Shown here: positions 11,985-24,300 of the stretch, piece by piece
Position numbering within the stretch: position 1 is the stretch's first letter
How the letters are laid out: each line of letters starts with the position of its first letter
NCBI GenBank assembly: GCA_030142905.1
Contig: JASJOG010000051.1
Coordinates: 1,228,501 to 1,292,500 of the forward strand
Reading direction: 5' to 3'
Source of the DNA: Heliopora coerulea
Taxonomy: Eukaryota > Cnidaria > Anthozoa > Scleralcyonacea > Helioporidae
DNA length: 64,000 bases
Made by a program: the position numbers and the translations under genes
The notes under the pieces: generated by a model
Database searches by the model: none
What the model was told of the DNA's origin: nothing
What the model saw: only the letters and a program-made list of their open reading frames with translations

Positions 11985-12302
11985 TGTGTACTCCTTTATA
12001 AATGGGTCAATTCGTGCGTTATGTAAGGTACGTCCGGTGTAAGCTTTTTTTTATATCTCCTCTAGAAATGTCGCAATAGACCATACCGACTGATTTGCTA
12101 GGCCTATATTTCAGGAGTAATCGAACTGCGTTAATAAAATAATCGCGTGCCATCAAACACCACGTTCAATATTTTCTCATTGCGTTAACAACTTCAGGCA
12201 ATTACACGTATCTATCTGCAAAGCGGTCGTTGTCCAACCAACAACCATAATATTCATTCATATTTTGGCGTCGTTTTTAAGGGGAAAAAGGAAAATCTCG
12301 AA

Positions 12303-15300
12303 ATGGTTGATGAAGATGATGTTAAAGAAAGACGCAGGAAAAGCAAGAAAAATAAGAAACATAGAAAAAGTAAAGATCAGGATTTGTCTCCGGTGAAGAA
12401 GCACAAAGTTGAAGAAAACAAGGACATGACCGTTAACCGCGCAGGTGAACTTCCTCGACAACACAAAGTGAAAGCAGTCTCAAGTGAGAGAAACTTATTA
12501 CCTGATACTGACATAACGTTGAACGGTGGAGAAATCAAGAAGAAAAAGAAGAGGAAAGCTTCTAGTGGTCAAGCAAAAATGTCTGCAGAAGTGAGGCAAG
12601 CATATGCAGTGGTTGAAGTCGATGAGGGAATGAGGGATAAAGCGAATAGAAATCTGTTTAACACCGAGGATTCATCTCAAACTCAAGTCACACAGGGCTG
12701 TGCTGAGAATTTAGGATTGGGATATGTTGAAGAATCAAAGAGAAGCAAGAAGAAGAAGAAGAAAGGAAAAGTTAAGGATGTTGAACAGCATTCTTACATT
12801 CAACGTCTGGATAATGAAACTGGCAAAAGACAAACGGTAACAGAAAATGCACACGTTAGACAAACTATTAAATCGAAGAACGAGTTTGAATTTGCCAGCT
12901 GTGACATTGTGGAGGACAAGGCGACGACAAAGTTCAAAGATGGCACCAAAAGAAAGAAACGAAAGAAAGAAGAAATCTCCAGTCCTACGGATAATGTTTT
13001 TCATAACAATGATAATAACTCTATAACAAAAGATAATGAAAAATCTGCCAAGAAGGAAAAAAAATCTAGGAAGAAATACAGTGATGTGGTGAATAATTTG
13101 GTGAGTGATGAACGAAATTCTGACACTCAACGCTTAACTGATGAATTCCTTAAAGAACGGGCTGAAAGTTTCAAAAAACTAAAGGAATCAGATAACGAGG
13201 TTGAAGTTACTAGCTGTGACACTCTGAAGGACAAGGGGAAGGCAAAATCCAAAGATCGCGGAACAAAGGAGAAACGAAAGAGACAGGAAATCTCCTGTGC
13301 AATTGAGGGCGCTATAGATGACGGTGACAATGATTGCTTGATGGAAGATCGGGAAAACTTTACCAAGAAGAGAAAGAAATCCAAAAAGAAAGGTAGCGAT
13401 TTTAGAAATGAGTATTTGTTGAATGATTTGGTTACATAATCTCTTGGGCCGGTTGCCTGTCATTTGTGTGTGGGAGACTTCGAGCTTCGCCTTTAAGTTG
13501 ATATGTCGCTTTACTCTTTCGAGTCGGGAGCTCACACTTCGTCTGGCGTTAGCCAGAGTAAAATAAAAGAAGTCTTATGCCGCCGGTAAAGAGTTAATAA
13601 ACCTTGCTAACATATACCGCGCAGGTGGATAGTGGTTTTTGCGCATGCTGATTGATTCCTTTATCTCAGAATATCCTGCACTGTTCACCTCTGAGCAAAA
13701 CAAGATGGCGTCCCGTTTTGTTTCTGTTACAGAAGAACTTTTTTCAAGCTGCTGTGCCACAAAATAACAAAATAGGAACGGAATTTGGGAATAATTTATT
13801 CAAAGATTACTTTTTAGCAATAAATGCACTTACTATGTGTTTCAAAATGTTTTGTTTACAAATGACGACAAGTTGACTGAGTTGGGTAAAATTGTTTTTG
13901 AAATTTGAAAAACAAATATGTGAAAACAATTATACAAGGTATGTGTTTAAACAATTATTTACCTCAGTGTCGGTGAATAGTGAAGATATTCACCTCGCCA
14001 CTTCGCGGCTCGGTAAATATCCACCACTATTCATCTCCACGTCGGTGAACAATTGTTAATTATTACTCTTTCGAGGCGGGAGCTCACCCTTTGACGAGTA
14101 AAATCGTTTGGCCTTAGCCAGAGTAAAATAATACAGGCTTATGCCATCGGGAAAGAGTTAAATCCCTCGGTCAAGGTATGTTACTTTATTAATACATTAT
14201 TTGTAAATTACTGTGAATATGAGAGCCATCCTGTATAGCATCAAGCCTGAAAATAAGCGTCCGGTCACGGTCATTTGACCGACGCAAAATATCATTTGAC
14301 CGGTGCTAGACTCCCGAGATCGGTCAAAGTGACCGGCAGCGCGATTTATCAATTTCGCAATCATTCAATTTTCACTGTTCGCTGTCGTTTTGTTCTCTCA
14401 GTTCAATCGACGACATTTGGGGCGTTATGTTTTGCGACCGCTGATCAAAGACAGCGGATTACTCCCGGTGTGACATTTTTCCTTCCACCCTTCCTTGCGC
14501 ATTCAACAAGTGAACAAAATTGTGCAACAAAAAAATAAACAAAAAATGAGCAAAGTACTTTTTGCTTAGATTTGTCTGGCAACAGGGATTCAGTGGAGCC
14601 AGAGGCCAGTAAAGCTAGTAATAATGAGCACGAGAGTCTTGTTTCAGACTCTGACTCTCACTTTATGCAATGTCCTTCTGATGGTGATGAGGAGAAAAGT
14701 AATGTAAGTCTGTGGTGGAAAGATAACTTTGGCAGTGACTATGATTCAGATTCAATGGAGTTTAAAGGATTCTAATCTGTTTTAGTAGAAACATTTAGCA
14801 TAAGCATAAACTGACAACCCATAAACCGTTATAATGTAGGGTGGTTACCATTTGTGTAATATATTGTACTATTTGTAGTGCATGAATTGTGCTCTTTGAT
14901 TTCTATTTTATTTATGTTAATAAAATGTTTTGTTATTTCAAGCAAGAGTTTATTAATGACGGGATCCAAATGTCAGATACCAATTCAAAAATGTCCGGCA
15001 CCAACTTCTTCGCACCTGACATTCTGTCAGGCACCCCTGTGAAAGTTACTTTCAGGCTTGTAGCATTATGGTAAAGATGTCTCCCGAATTAAGCCAAAGA
15101 TTGATAACACAGTACAGGTGCGAGTCATAATTCGGGGGATATCTTTTCCGTGAAGAGTTTCCAAGTTTAGGAGATCGATCCTGTCACCAATCTGAACCGG
15201 AAAACCTGTGTACTCAGATTAAATGGATCAATCTTTCTTATTATGGTTTCGCTGTTAACGTTCAGATAGGGCCGAGGATGAATCAGAGGAAAACAAACCA

Positions 15301-17003
15301 AAGACATCGAAAAAGAATACGAATCAATGCAATAAAAAGGTATGCCTAATCAAAACCTTTATTAATTGATGATACAAAAATAGAATACTGCGTAGACAGT
15401 GTTTAATAAGGTAAAAAGTTTGAAGGTTGGTAACTGCCTCGACTGATTTCAAAGAATTCCTAAGAATTTGGAATTCTTTGAGATCAGTCGAAGTAGTCAT
15501 CAACCTTTAAACCTTTTATCTTTATTGTTACGAGCCGGTCCCTATTAAATTATGTGGCTGCTTTTGGTTCAATTTGCTCGCAACAAAGAATACAAAACTA
15601 GCTATATTTTCAACGATTTATTTTATTGTATTTGAATTGTTAAAAATTAGCGTCTTTATATTTTCTAACCTTGAAGTATGTATTATACTGCTGTGAGACT
15701 GAGCACAACTCTGATCACTCCGTACGCTCTTTGGATTTTGGTTCTGTTGATTTCTTTGGTTCTTGACTTTGATACTTTCTTTTAATACTTTGGTTCGAAG
15801 TGATGTTATTCAGGCTAACGCCTTATGAATGATACATGTACTCCTGAGTTGTGCTCTGCCTTTTATACGTTTAACTAGGGGAAGAAACTATAGACTATTT
15901 CCTTTACGTTGAATGGTGCATGAAAGCTTGTTCCAGCACAGGATGTCCGTTACGTTATCTAGTGGGCTAAGGGGTTTTCCTGTTGCGTTTTGAGATTTAA
16001 CTATTTCCTCACTCATGCACGAAAGCAAATTACTCATGCACGAAAGCAATATATCCTAAATACAATATCTACTATACTGCCAAGTATATCTCATACATGT
16101 AACATTATTAATTGGCTTATTTGCTCTGGTATAAATGGTTCTAAATATTAAGGCCTTGCTCAAAAACGCCAGAACTTTCCGTTTTTAGTTTCGGCTGTTT
16201 CTAAACCTTTTGGCGATTTACCCGTAGTTTAACATTACCTACTGTGCATTCAAATACTTTTTAGATATCATTGACTCAAAAATAATATCACCTCATTGAC
16301 GACTTCACTGTTGAATGGCTATGAATGGAGCTACACCGGTTGTAAGGTGTAAGGCTTTGAATGATAGATGAACGATCGTCAAGCTCTATCCTCAGGAAAA
16401 CGATTTCTGAGCCCCAGAGGGGGATCGAATCTGCAACCTTCAATCTCCAAGTTTCCACATTTCGAAAATATTTATTTCATCAATAACATTAATATATAGT
16501 GGCTCCCGCTCAAGTCGCACATATGTCGAACTTGTACCTTAGCTCACCATCTGAGTCTTGGTAGCTCAATGGTCAATGGGCCTCACCGGTTATTAGAAGG
16601 TTGCGGGTTCGATCCCCGTCTATGGCTCAGAAATCATTTTCTGAGGGTACAGCTTGATGAACATTCACCTATTCAAGATATCTCCAAGCTCCCACATTTA
16701 TCAAAATACATATCTCATGTAATACATATCTCATCATTGTTCAATATCATTTGTTTTTTTCAGGACGAGGCTTTTGCATGTCAATGGCAAAGTGCTGAAT
16801 TCGGTGACACAGCCCAAAAGGAAAAGTTTCTTCGCCTTATGGGTGCTTACAAGACGTCTAATAAGAAATCTACCACCAGCAATTACTCGGTGATGGCCAT
16901 GAACAAACAACAGGAGCAAAGACTTTCTAATTCACTGGAAAAACAATTTCTCCAGGCCATGCAGACAAGAAAGGAAAAAGGCTTTGGCTTAGGTTATCAA
17001 TAA
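12303..17003 (+). CDS. KNOP1: KNOP1-like lysine-rich nucleolar protein
   Basis: Three-exon model: 12303-13392, 15266-15339, 16764-17003; phases 1 and 0 join in frame and give 467 aa, close to the roughly 460 aa of vertebrate KNOP1. Exon 1 is a highly charged KKKKK-rich protein with repeated KKxKKK blocks and two internal repeats of the E-V-x-S-C-D-x-x-x-D-K type (near 12890 and 13200). Exon 2 is acidic (RAEDESEENK). The last exon holds the SMAP-type C-terminal signature WQSAEFGDTAQKEKFLRLMG followed by a tail ending GFGLGYQ. The family is nucleolar, with unclear biochemistry. The exon 1 donor (g|gtagcg) is weak; reading through would instead end at a stop at 13439. The second exon is short and inferred. 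Confidence 0.72.
13512..13600 (+). repeat. Double-hairpin dispersed repeat, copy 1
   Basis: Flanked by ACTCTTTC and AAAGAGTTAA (inverted), with the internal hairpin CTGGCGTTAGCCAG followed by AGTAAAAT. Lies in KNOP1 intron 1. Confidence 0.75.
13951..14057. repeat. Foldback repeat in KNOP1 intron 1
   Basis: Inverted segments: GTCGGTGAATAGTG opposes CACTATTCATCTCC, and CAATTATT...AACAATTG closes the ends, around a GCCACTTCGCGGC core. MITE-like, no coding. Confidence 0.55.
14064..14161 (+). repeat. Double-hairpin dispersed repeat, copy 2
   Basis: ACTCTTTCGAGGCGGGAGCT start, GGGAAAGAGTTAA end. The interior contains GACGAGTAAAATCG then TTAGCCAGAGTAAAAT, the same order as in copies 1 and 3-6. Confidence 0.75.
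14242..15060. mobile_element. TIR element with 6-bp target duplication
   Basis: The termini CAAGCCTGAAAATAA and (antisense right end) CAAGCCTGAAAGTAA are inverted. TAGCAT flanks both sides (14236-14241 and 15061-15066). Near the left end are repeated GGTCA/TGACC palindromes. It contains an open stretch (about 14571-14775) encoding an acidic Ser/Asp/Glu-rich peptide starting LSGNRDSVEPEAS and ending WWKDNFGSDYDSDSMEF; I recognise no family. The superfamily is undetermined. It lies in KNOP1 intron 1. Confidence 0.65.
16377..16665. repeat. Inverted pair of tRNA-like SINE fragments
   Basis: 16377-16437 (minus) and about 16556-16665 (plus) are inverted copies sharing AAGGTTGC, TTCGATCCCC and GGCTCAGAAATC. 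The plus copy has A box TAGCTCAATGG and B box GGTTCGATCCC at tRNA spacing, but the ends do not pair as an acceptor stem. In KNOP1 intron 2. Confidence 0.6.
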
Positions 17004-17235
17004 CAAATTAAACATTATTTACAAGAGGTGTATAAGAAAGAGGAAGATGTAGTGCAGAAATGTTTTTTCTTAAGTTGCGTGTTTTCAGTCTAGTTTTAAG
17101 GCTTTGTTCGCTTCAAAAGCCACTTGCTGATTAGAAAAGAAAGATGTCTAGCCTGATATTATCGGAAACAAATTAAACTATATGCATGAGGGGTATTCAA
17201 CTCGTGGGAAAGTGTTCAGTTAGGATGTATATCTT

Positions 17236-17240
17236 TCTCC

Positions 17241-17274
<34 letters not shown>

Positions 17275-17370
17275 GATCTTCTTCTTCTTCTTCTTCTTCT
17301 TCTTCTTCTCCTTCTTCTCCTTCTCCTTCTCCTTCTTCTTTCTCTTCTTTTTCTTCTTCTTCTTCCTTAT
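17236..17370. repeat. TTG and TTC/TCC microsatellites
   Basis: A run of TTG triplets (about 17240-17275) passes directly into a TTC/TTCTCC run. The open frames across it (poly-Leu/Phe, poly-Lys/Asn) are repeat artefacts. Confidence 0.9.
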
Positions 17371-17399
17371 TCTTCTTATTATTTTGTTGTCACACATTG

Positions 17400-17960
17400 A
17401 TTTATTATTATTATTACAATTCGCACACCACCCAACTAAGGACAGTGGAAGGGGTCTAAGCCTGCTACGGGCTCCCAGCATCCCGCCAGGTAAGGCCGCA
17501 ACAGACATTGCACATTTCAGGGGACTTGAAGGGAAAGGAAATTTTACCATTAAAATGGATTTTAGGAAACACCCACGGGGCCAGCCCTTACTCGCCCAAC
17601 TTATCCAGTCAGGAAGGAGTAAGGGATATACAGCCCTCTGAAGTACCTGAAAGTACTCCCCGATGCGTATATCCAGTTTGACCTTAACAGTACCCTGTTG
17701 CACTTCCAACCAATTAAGGTCAGTTTAGGCGTGCCACTGCAAGGGTTAAGTCTGAATATTGTTTTATTCTTAGACTAGTGCATATCTGTTTCAACATTTA
17801 AGGCTGGTTCATCCTCAACCAATTAAGGTCAGGGGCATCAGCCTGCTGTACAGATTTTCTTCTAGTCCTTGGGCTAACAGGGCAGGTTTGCCAACACCTG
17901 AAGGTAGTGTACTTGCAGCTGCCAGCCAATTAAGGCAAGCTGAGGCTTTCGGCTACCTGT
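17400..17960. repeat. Probable dispersed repeat between KNOP1 and ARPC1
   Basis: Contains three spaced copies of CCAATTAAGG (near 17709, 17819 and 17925), each followed by CAG/CAAG, and is bounded by ATT triplet runs. No coding frame is conserved. Function unknown. Confidence 0.35.
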
Positions 17961-17967
17961 CTACATT

Positions 17968-17968
17968 G

Positions 17969-18004
<36 letters not shown>

Positions 18005-18027
18005 CATTACTATTATTATTATTATTA
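17968..18027. repeat. ATT microsatellite
   Basis: TTATTATTATT run with two interruptions. Confidence 0.9.
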
Positions 18028-18035
18028 ACTAATTA

Positions 18036-18115
18036 AGAGGCAGGGCTTGTCCCCTTGACGAGTAAAATCGTCTGGAGTTAGCCAGAGTAAAATATCAGAG
18101 TGTGCCCAAGGTTAA
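18036..18115 (+). repeat. Double-hairpin dispersed repeat, copy 3
   Basis: GACGAGTAAAATCGTC followed by TGGAGTTAGCCA and AGTAAAAT. Upstream of ARPC1. Confidence 0.7.
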
Positions 18116-18322
18116 TAAGGAATGATTGAACACCTTCTACACTATGTTACATGAAGTATTTCGCCTTGGTGATTCCAAAGATACCGCTGATACGTGTGTT
18201 CTCGTCAAGCAGGCATGGCCCAAAACGCCTGCTTGTCGTTTACTTCCCGTGTCGACTGTCCAGAGTCCGCGGAAGATATAGTGGATTTATTTCTTTGTTA
18301 ACCCCGTTGACAGAACTGAACG

Positions 18323-21300
18323 ATGTCTGGAAAGGACGTTCATGAACTTATTGTTGGTCCGATTACGTGTTTTTCTTTGGACAAAGAAAGAAAAAGTAAG
18401 TTTTACTGACGTTTACTCCGACTTCTTTCTTTGAGAGTTATGGAGGTCCTCGCCCTACCATTTCCGCTTTTGTTATTCTGTTTATCTCACGATATTTTAT
18501 ATCTTATGGTAAAAATGTACCAGATTTATTTCCATCCTAAAGCCAAATATTACAATTGGAATTACCTCAAAAAAGCTTGAGTAGTTGGATGAGCCGGCAG
18601 TTCGTCATGGGAGAGAACCTCGCGAAGATGCAGTTCTGAATGCAAATTTTTGAACAGGGAGCACCTCCGGGAATAGGAACTTCACTTAATATATGTTTTT
18701 GTGACTGCAAAGATTAGGAAGATTATGTAACTAAGCAGAATCACTGAAGAGGTTTTCAAGTTAGTTTTAATTCCAGTTACCCCTGTGACAACCGTTTTAC
18801 GCTTTGTTGAACTTGGCCACTCCCAAACCTTCAAGAAATTCATATTTCTGTACTTTTTTGGCCATAATCCAAAGAAAGAAACATCTGGAAAGTATTTTGA
18901 GAAGGCTAAAATATGAGGTGTAGAACCTTATCAGTTGTGTGTACATTACAGTAAAGTGGGCATTTTTGAGGGATCTTGAGTGGTTTAGTAGATGTGCTTG
19001 TCCTCTGATTGCTTGGGCTGTAGAACATTTGGTCAGGACTGAGCTTGTGGTGTTTTGTTTTTGCAGTTGTATGCTAATCTGTACTAAAACCTTTATCCAT
19101 TGATTTAATACTGTACATTATTAAGCATTATTGCAAAATTATGTTTCTACAGACGATCCCATGCACAATTCAGATCCCAATGGAAGATCTAAGTAGTGGC
19201 CATTGAGTGGTCTCATGTTAGGAAAGTGTTGTCCAAGCATCCTGCCTACCAAACATGTCAGATTTTCTCCTGGCACTCCAGTATTCTCCTATAGTAACAC
19301 TGGATGCATGACAGTGTGCATTACTGGGCCTCTAGCAAGTGCACCTTAGCTTGCAGATGATGTTACCCAGTATAAGTAGATGCTTTATTTTATCTAAAGC
19401 TAATATACGTTACAATACTTGCAGAACTCACAAACTTTTTTTTTCTATTAATGTGTTCTGAATTTTACCTTTTTCCATTATTTATCTGCGTTAGTTTATT
19501 TTAATAAGTTTACCAATTAAGAGTTTGACAGTTCATAATTTGTAAAGGCCAATGAGAGCATACATGATAAATGATGCATGTAATCAGTTGAGTGTAACGG
19601 GATTGAAATTGTAGAACTGTACTCCTGCACATGGCAATTTGTGACGACAACAACTCACCAGTAACAATTATGATCTATTAGAAGCAGGTTGAATTTACTT
19701 TGATGATGATCATCTGATTATACAACAATTATTGTTGAGATTGTAGTTGAAATAGCTTTCTATCTTGATATCAGTTCTGATACTATATATACTGAATTGG
19801 TGCAAATAGGCAATACATGCTCACATCATTCAGGGTGGTTAAAAAGAATTTTATTTTCTTTTTGCATGTGAGATAAATCACATGCCTAGGAGACTTTTAT
19901 AGATGTAGGCATTGGTGCATGCTATCATGTGTATGATGTTGAGAGCACTGGACATGGTGTAATGTATCTATGAATTAAAGTAGGTCAGTATTTTTCTTAT
20001 AGAACTTGCCTTTTCCCCTAATGATCACACAGTTCATATCTATAAATTGGCTGGAAATAAATGGCAACGTAATGATGTCTTGACTGAGGTGAGGTGCAAT
20101 GCTGTATATTGCTTGAGGCTAAGCTGTGCTTGAAATATTAAGTATTACCAAGTCATTGTCTATTAGCTTGCCTACAAAAGCATATATATTAGAGTTGTTA
20201 CTTTAAATCAAATATATTAGCTTACACTGTACATGATGACATATGTTACTTATAATATGCAAGTGGTGTTTGATTTTAGTTAAGATCTACTGAAGACTTC
20301 TTAGTTTATATATGCAGATTTGAGGCAAAGGTGCTGACTTTAGTATGCTTGTAAGAGTTTGCAAATTTTGTTTTATAGCATGGACAGAAAGTCACAGGAA
20401 TAGACTGGGCACCAAAGAGTAACCTACTTGTGACATGTGGAGCTGTAAGTGTGATATCTGACTTTATAGTTATTGTTAAGGACTTGAAAATGTATGGAAA
20501 ATCTTGAGAAAGTTAGAACTTCTTGCTACAGCTTATTTTATATATCTCACATGAATGCAGATATATAATGTGAGATTTAAAAAATGAGATTGATGTATAT
20601 TTTTTGTAAATGAGTCATAACTTTAATACTAAAAATTCTGTTATTGTTATTATCAACATTGTGGTATCACCTCTGTAATTGAGCTTTCAAATTCCCAAAA
20701 AATCACAAACCATTATCAAATAATTGATTTGAACCCTGTGTATTACATGTTTTGAGGACCAGCTTTCTTTTCAGAAATGTCTTGCATGTGAGTTTTACCT
20801 AAAGTGATGTGTTCCAGTAAGCCTTTCTCACCTAAGAACCTCCCTCTAATGAATAAAATTATCTTCCATTAGCTAAAATTGGGGAATGATTGAGATAGAT
20901 TTTAATCTCCTTCTGAAATACCTTCTGGTGAATATAGTCATCTGGCCCTTACCAGGATGAAATGCTAACCACCCTACCCATCTTAGGAGAAGGGTTATCT
21001 TCTTACTCAGTTTTATAATTTTTTCACAAAACCTACTGACATGTTTGAGGAAGTTGATCGTCCAGGTTAGTGTAGTCTTGAGAAAGACTGTTGGTTGAAG
21101 TGACTGACGTTTCGACAGCCTTAGCGGCGGTCATCTTCAGAGTCAAAAGGAGAGTAAAGGTCAGGTTCGCCTGTATTTGTATCTGGCTCGTCCGTGATAA
21201 GTGGGCGGTCGTATTAGTCATGGAGGTGTGATATTTGGCGAGAAGCAATGGGTGTGGTTGTGTAGGCGTTAATTATCAGTTAGTCGAAGTGTAAGTCTAT

Positions 21301-24300
21301 TGGCTGCTCGCACGTTTGACTTTGTGAATTAGTCGTTTGTAAGGTCCCGGTAATTGTTGTGATCGGTTTAATGGATTTTGTTCTAAGTTCGTATACCAGC
21401 TTTCTAGTGTGAGTCGCTGTTTGTAGTTGGTGCTGTACGTAATGCATTTTGCCGAATCCCAGTCAATGTTGTGTTTGGTTTGTCGGTGGTGTTCGGCAAT
21501 GTGGTTGGTTTTGTCTCCGTTTTTTGTCGCTCGTTTGTGTTCCGTTAGTCGTATATTTAAGTTTCTGCTAGTCTCACCTATATAAGTGGCTTGGCAGTCG
21601 GAGCAATTAATTTTGTAAATTGCACCTTGTCTTTCGTGCGGTTGTTCTCTGTCCTTAACGTTAGTCAGTACATGTCGTAAAGTTGTGATGGGTTTGTGCG
21701 CTACTCGTATGTTGTATGGTCGTAAGATACGCGAGATAATCTCAGACGTACCTTTTATGTAGGGTATCGTTGCTGTAGTTGTTGTCGGACTGTTGTTTTT
21801 GTCGCGTTCATTGTCTTTGTAAGTGTTAAGTTTGATGAAGTCAGAGTTATAGTTGTTTTTGTGGAAAACGCATTGTAGGTAGTCATTTTCTTGGCGTAGA
21901 GCGTTGGGTGAGTTACAAATGAGTTGTGCGCGTCTCGTCAATGTTTTGATGGTGGTAGCTTTGTGTGAGGTTGGATTGTACGACGATTGGTCAAGTAGTC
22001 TGTCAGTATGCGTTGGTTTCCTGTAGACAGTGGTCTGTAGTTTGTTATTGTCACGACCTACCAAACAGTCAAGGAACGGAATAGCTCCGTCTTCTTCAAT
22101 CTCTTTGGTAAATTGTATGTGACTGTTCTGTTCGTTAATGTGTTTGTGAAACTCGTCAATCTCGTCTTCGGGTAGTGCAGTAATCGTGTCGTCAACGTAA
22201 CGAAACCAAAAAGGTAACGTGTGTTTGTAAGTTGCAAGAGCTCGTTCCTCTATGGATTGCATTACAATTTCAGCAACCACAACAGAAACGGGTGAGCCCA
22301 TTGCCGTGCCATGTAACTGTTTGTAGTGTTTACCGTTGTATTGAAAGTAAGTTGATGTGAGACAAAGTTCCAGTAGTTCCACGATGTCCCCTGTAGGTAA
22401 AGGAAGTGCGTCAGTAAATTCGTTGATGGCAGTTTTGGTGCATTCTAGCGCCAGTTGAAGCGGAATACTGGTAAACAGTGATTTCACGTCAAAAGACACT
22501 AGCTTGTGGTTGTGTGGTATTTGTACTGTTTTGAGATTGTTGATGAAGTTTTCAGTCGATCGTAGTCTATGTTGTGACTTGTTGGTTAGTGGTTGCAGTA
22601 TGGTTGTTAAGTATTTGGAGAGTTCGTAAGTAGGCGACCCACAGAACGAAACTATAGGTCGCATGGGTATTTGTGGCTTGTGAAGTTTCGGTAGTCCGTA
22701 CAGCTTTGGTGATCGCGGTACCGAACACCTGAGTCGATAGTAGGTTTGTTGAGTGATCGTGTTAGTTTTTCTCATTGAGAAAATTTTGTTGTTAAGTTTT
22801 CGTTGAAGTGATGGTGCAGGGTCTCGTTTAAGTAGTTCGTAGGTTTGTTTGTCGTTAACTAGTTCGTCCATTTTGTCGTAGTAATCGGTCTTGTCCATAA
22901 CAACAGTAACGCGTCCTTTGTCTGCTGGTAGTATGACAATGTTTTCGTCATGTTTTAGTCGTTTGAGTGCTTGTTTTTCGACAGTGCTTGTTTTTCGACT
23001 ACCAGCAGACAAAGGACGCGTTACTGTTGTTATGGACAAGACCGATTACTACGACAAAATGGACGAACTAGTTAACGACAAACAAACCTACGAACTACTT
23101 AAACGAGACCCTGCACCATCACTTCAACGAAAACTTAACAACAAAATTTTCTCAATGAGAAAAACTAACACGATCACTCAACAAACCTACTATCGACTCA
23201 GGTGTTCGGTACCGCGATCACCAAAGCTGTACGGACTACCGAAACTTCACAAGCCACAAATACCCATGCGACCTATAGTTTCGTTCTGTGGGTCGCCTAC
23301 TTACGAACTCTCCAAATACTTAACAACCATACTGCAACCACTAACCAACAAGTCACAACATAGACTACGATCGACTGAAAACTTCATCAACAATCTCAAA
23401 ACAGTACAAATACCACACAACCACAAGCTAGTGTCTTTTGACGTGAAATCACTGTTTACCAGTATTCCGCTTCAACTGGCGCTAGAATGCACCAAAACTG
23501 CCATCAACGAATTTACTGACGCACTTCCTTTACCTACAGGGGACATCGTGGAACTACTGGAACTTTGTCTCACATCAACTTACTTTCAATACAACGGTAA
23601 ACACTACAAACAGTTACATGGCACGGCAATGGGCTCACCCGTTTCTGTTGTGGTTGCTGAAATTGTAATGCAATCCATAGAGGAACGAGCTCTTGCAACT
23701 TACAAACACACGTTACCTTTTTGGTTTCGTTACGTTGACGACACGATTACTGCACTACCCGAAGACGAGATTGACGAGTTTCACAAACACATTAACGAAC
23801 AGAACAGTCACATACAATTTACCAAAGAGATTGAAGAAGACGGAGCTATTCCGTTCCTTGACTGTTTGGTAGGTCGTGACAATAACAAACTACAGACCAC
23901 TGTCTACAGGAAACCAACGCATACTGACAGACTACTTGACCAATCGTCGTACAATCCAACCTCACACAAAGCTACCACCATCAAAACATTGACGAGACGC
24001 GCACAACTCATTTGTAACTCACCCAACGCTCTACGCCAAGAAAATGACTACCTACAATGCGTTTTCCACAAAAACAACTATAACTCTGACTTCATCAAAC
24101 TTAACACTTACAAAGACAATGAACGCGACAAAAACAACAGTCCGACAACAACTACAGCAACGATACCCTACATAAAAGGTACGTCTGAGATTATCTCGCG
24201 TATCTTACGACCATACAACATACGAGTAGCGCACAAACCCATCACAACTTTACGACATGTACTGACTAACGTTAAGGACAGAGAACAACCGCACGAAAGA

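Larger units (their letters stand above)
10985..12045. mobile_element. Non-autonomous element with two nested insertions
   Basis: The host element shares long blocks with 58255-58490 (GTGGAAATTAGCAC, GCGTCCCCGTTGCAGC, CGTTCAGTGT, TTTTCAAGTG), showing a dispersed family. In this copy the shared sequence is interrupted twice, by 11124-11485 and 11620-11984. The outer limits are approximate because I could not fix the termini. Confidence 0.55.

Noticed and set aside
14571..14775. Acidic frame as an extra KNOP1 exon
   Set aside because: It has a possible acceptor and a gtaagt donor, but its phase does not fit the next exon and it lies inside a TIR element with its own TAGCAT duplication.
17186..17709. 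Poly-Leu/Phe and poly-Lys/Asn frames
   Set aside because: Products of TTG and TTC microsatellites.
22891..23039. The two 580-codon PLE proteins with identical ATG-initiated N-termini ([14 protein letters not shown])
   Set aside because: That start is antisense sequence of the opposite arm read across the palindrome centre. The true element protein is 5'-truncated there.
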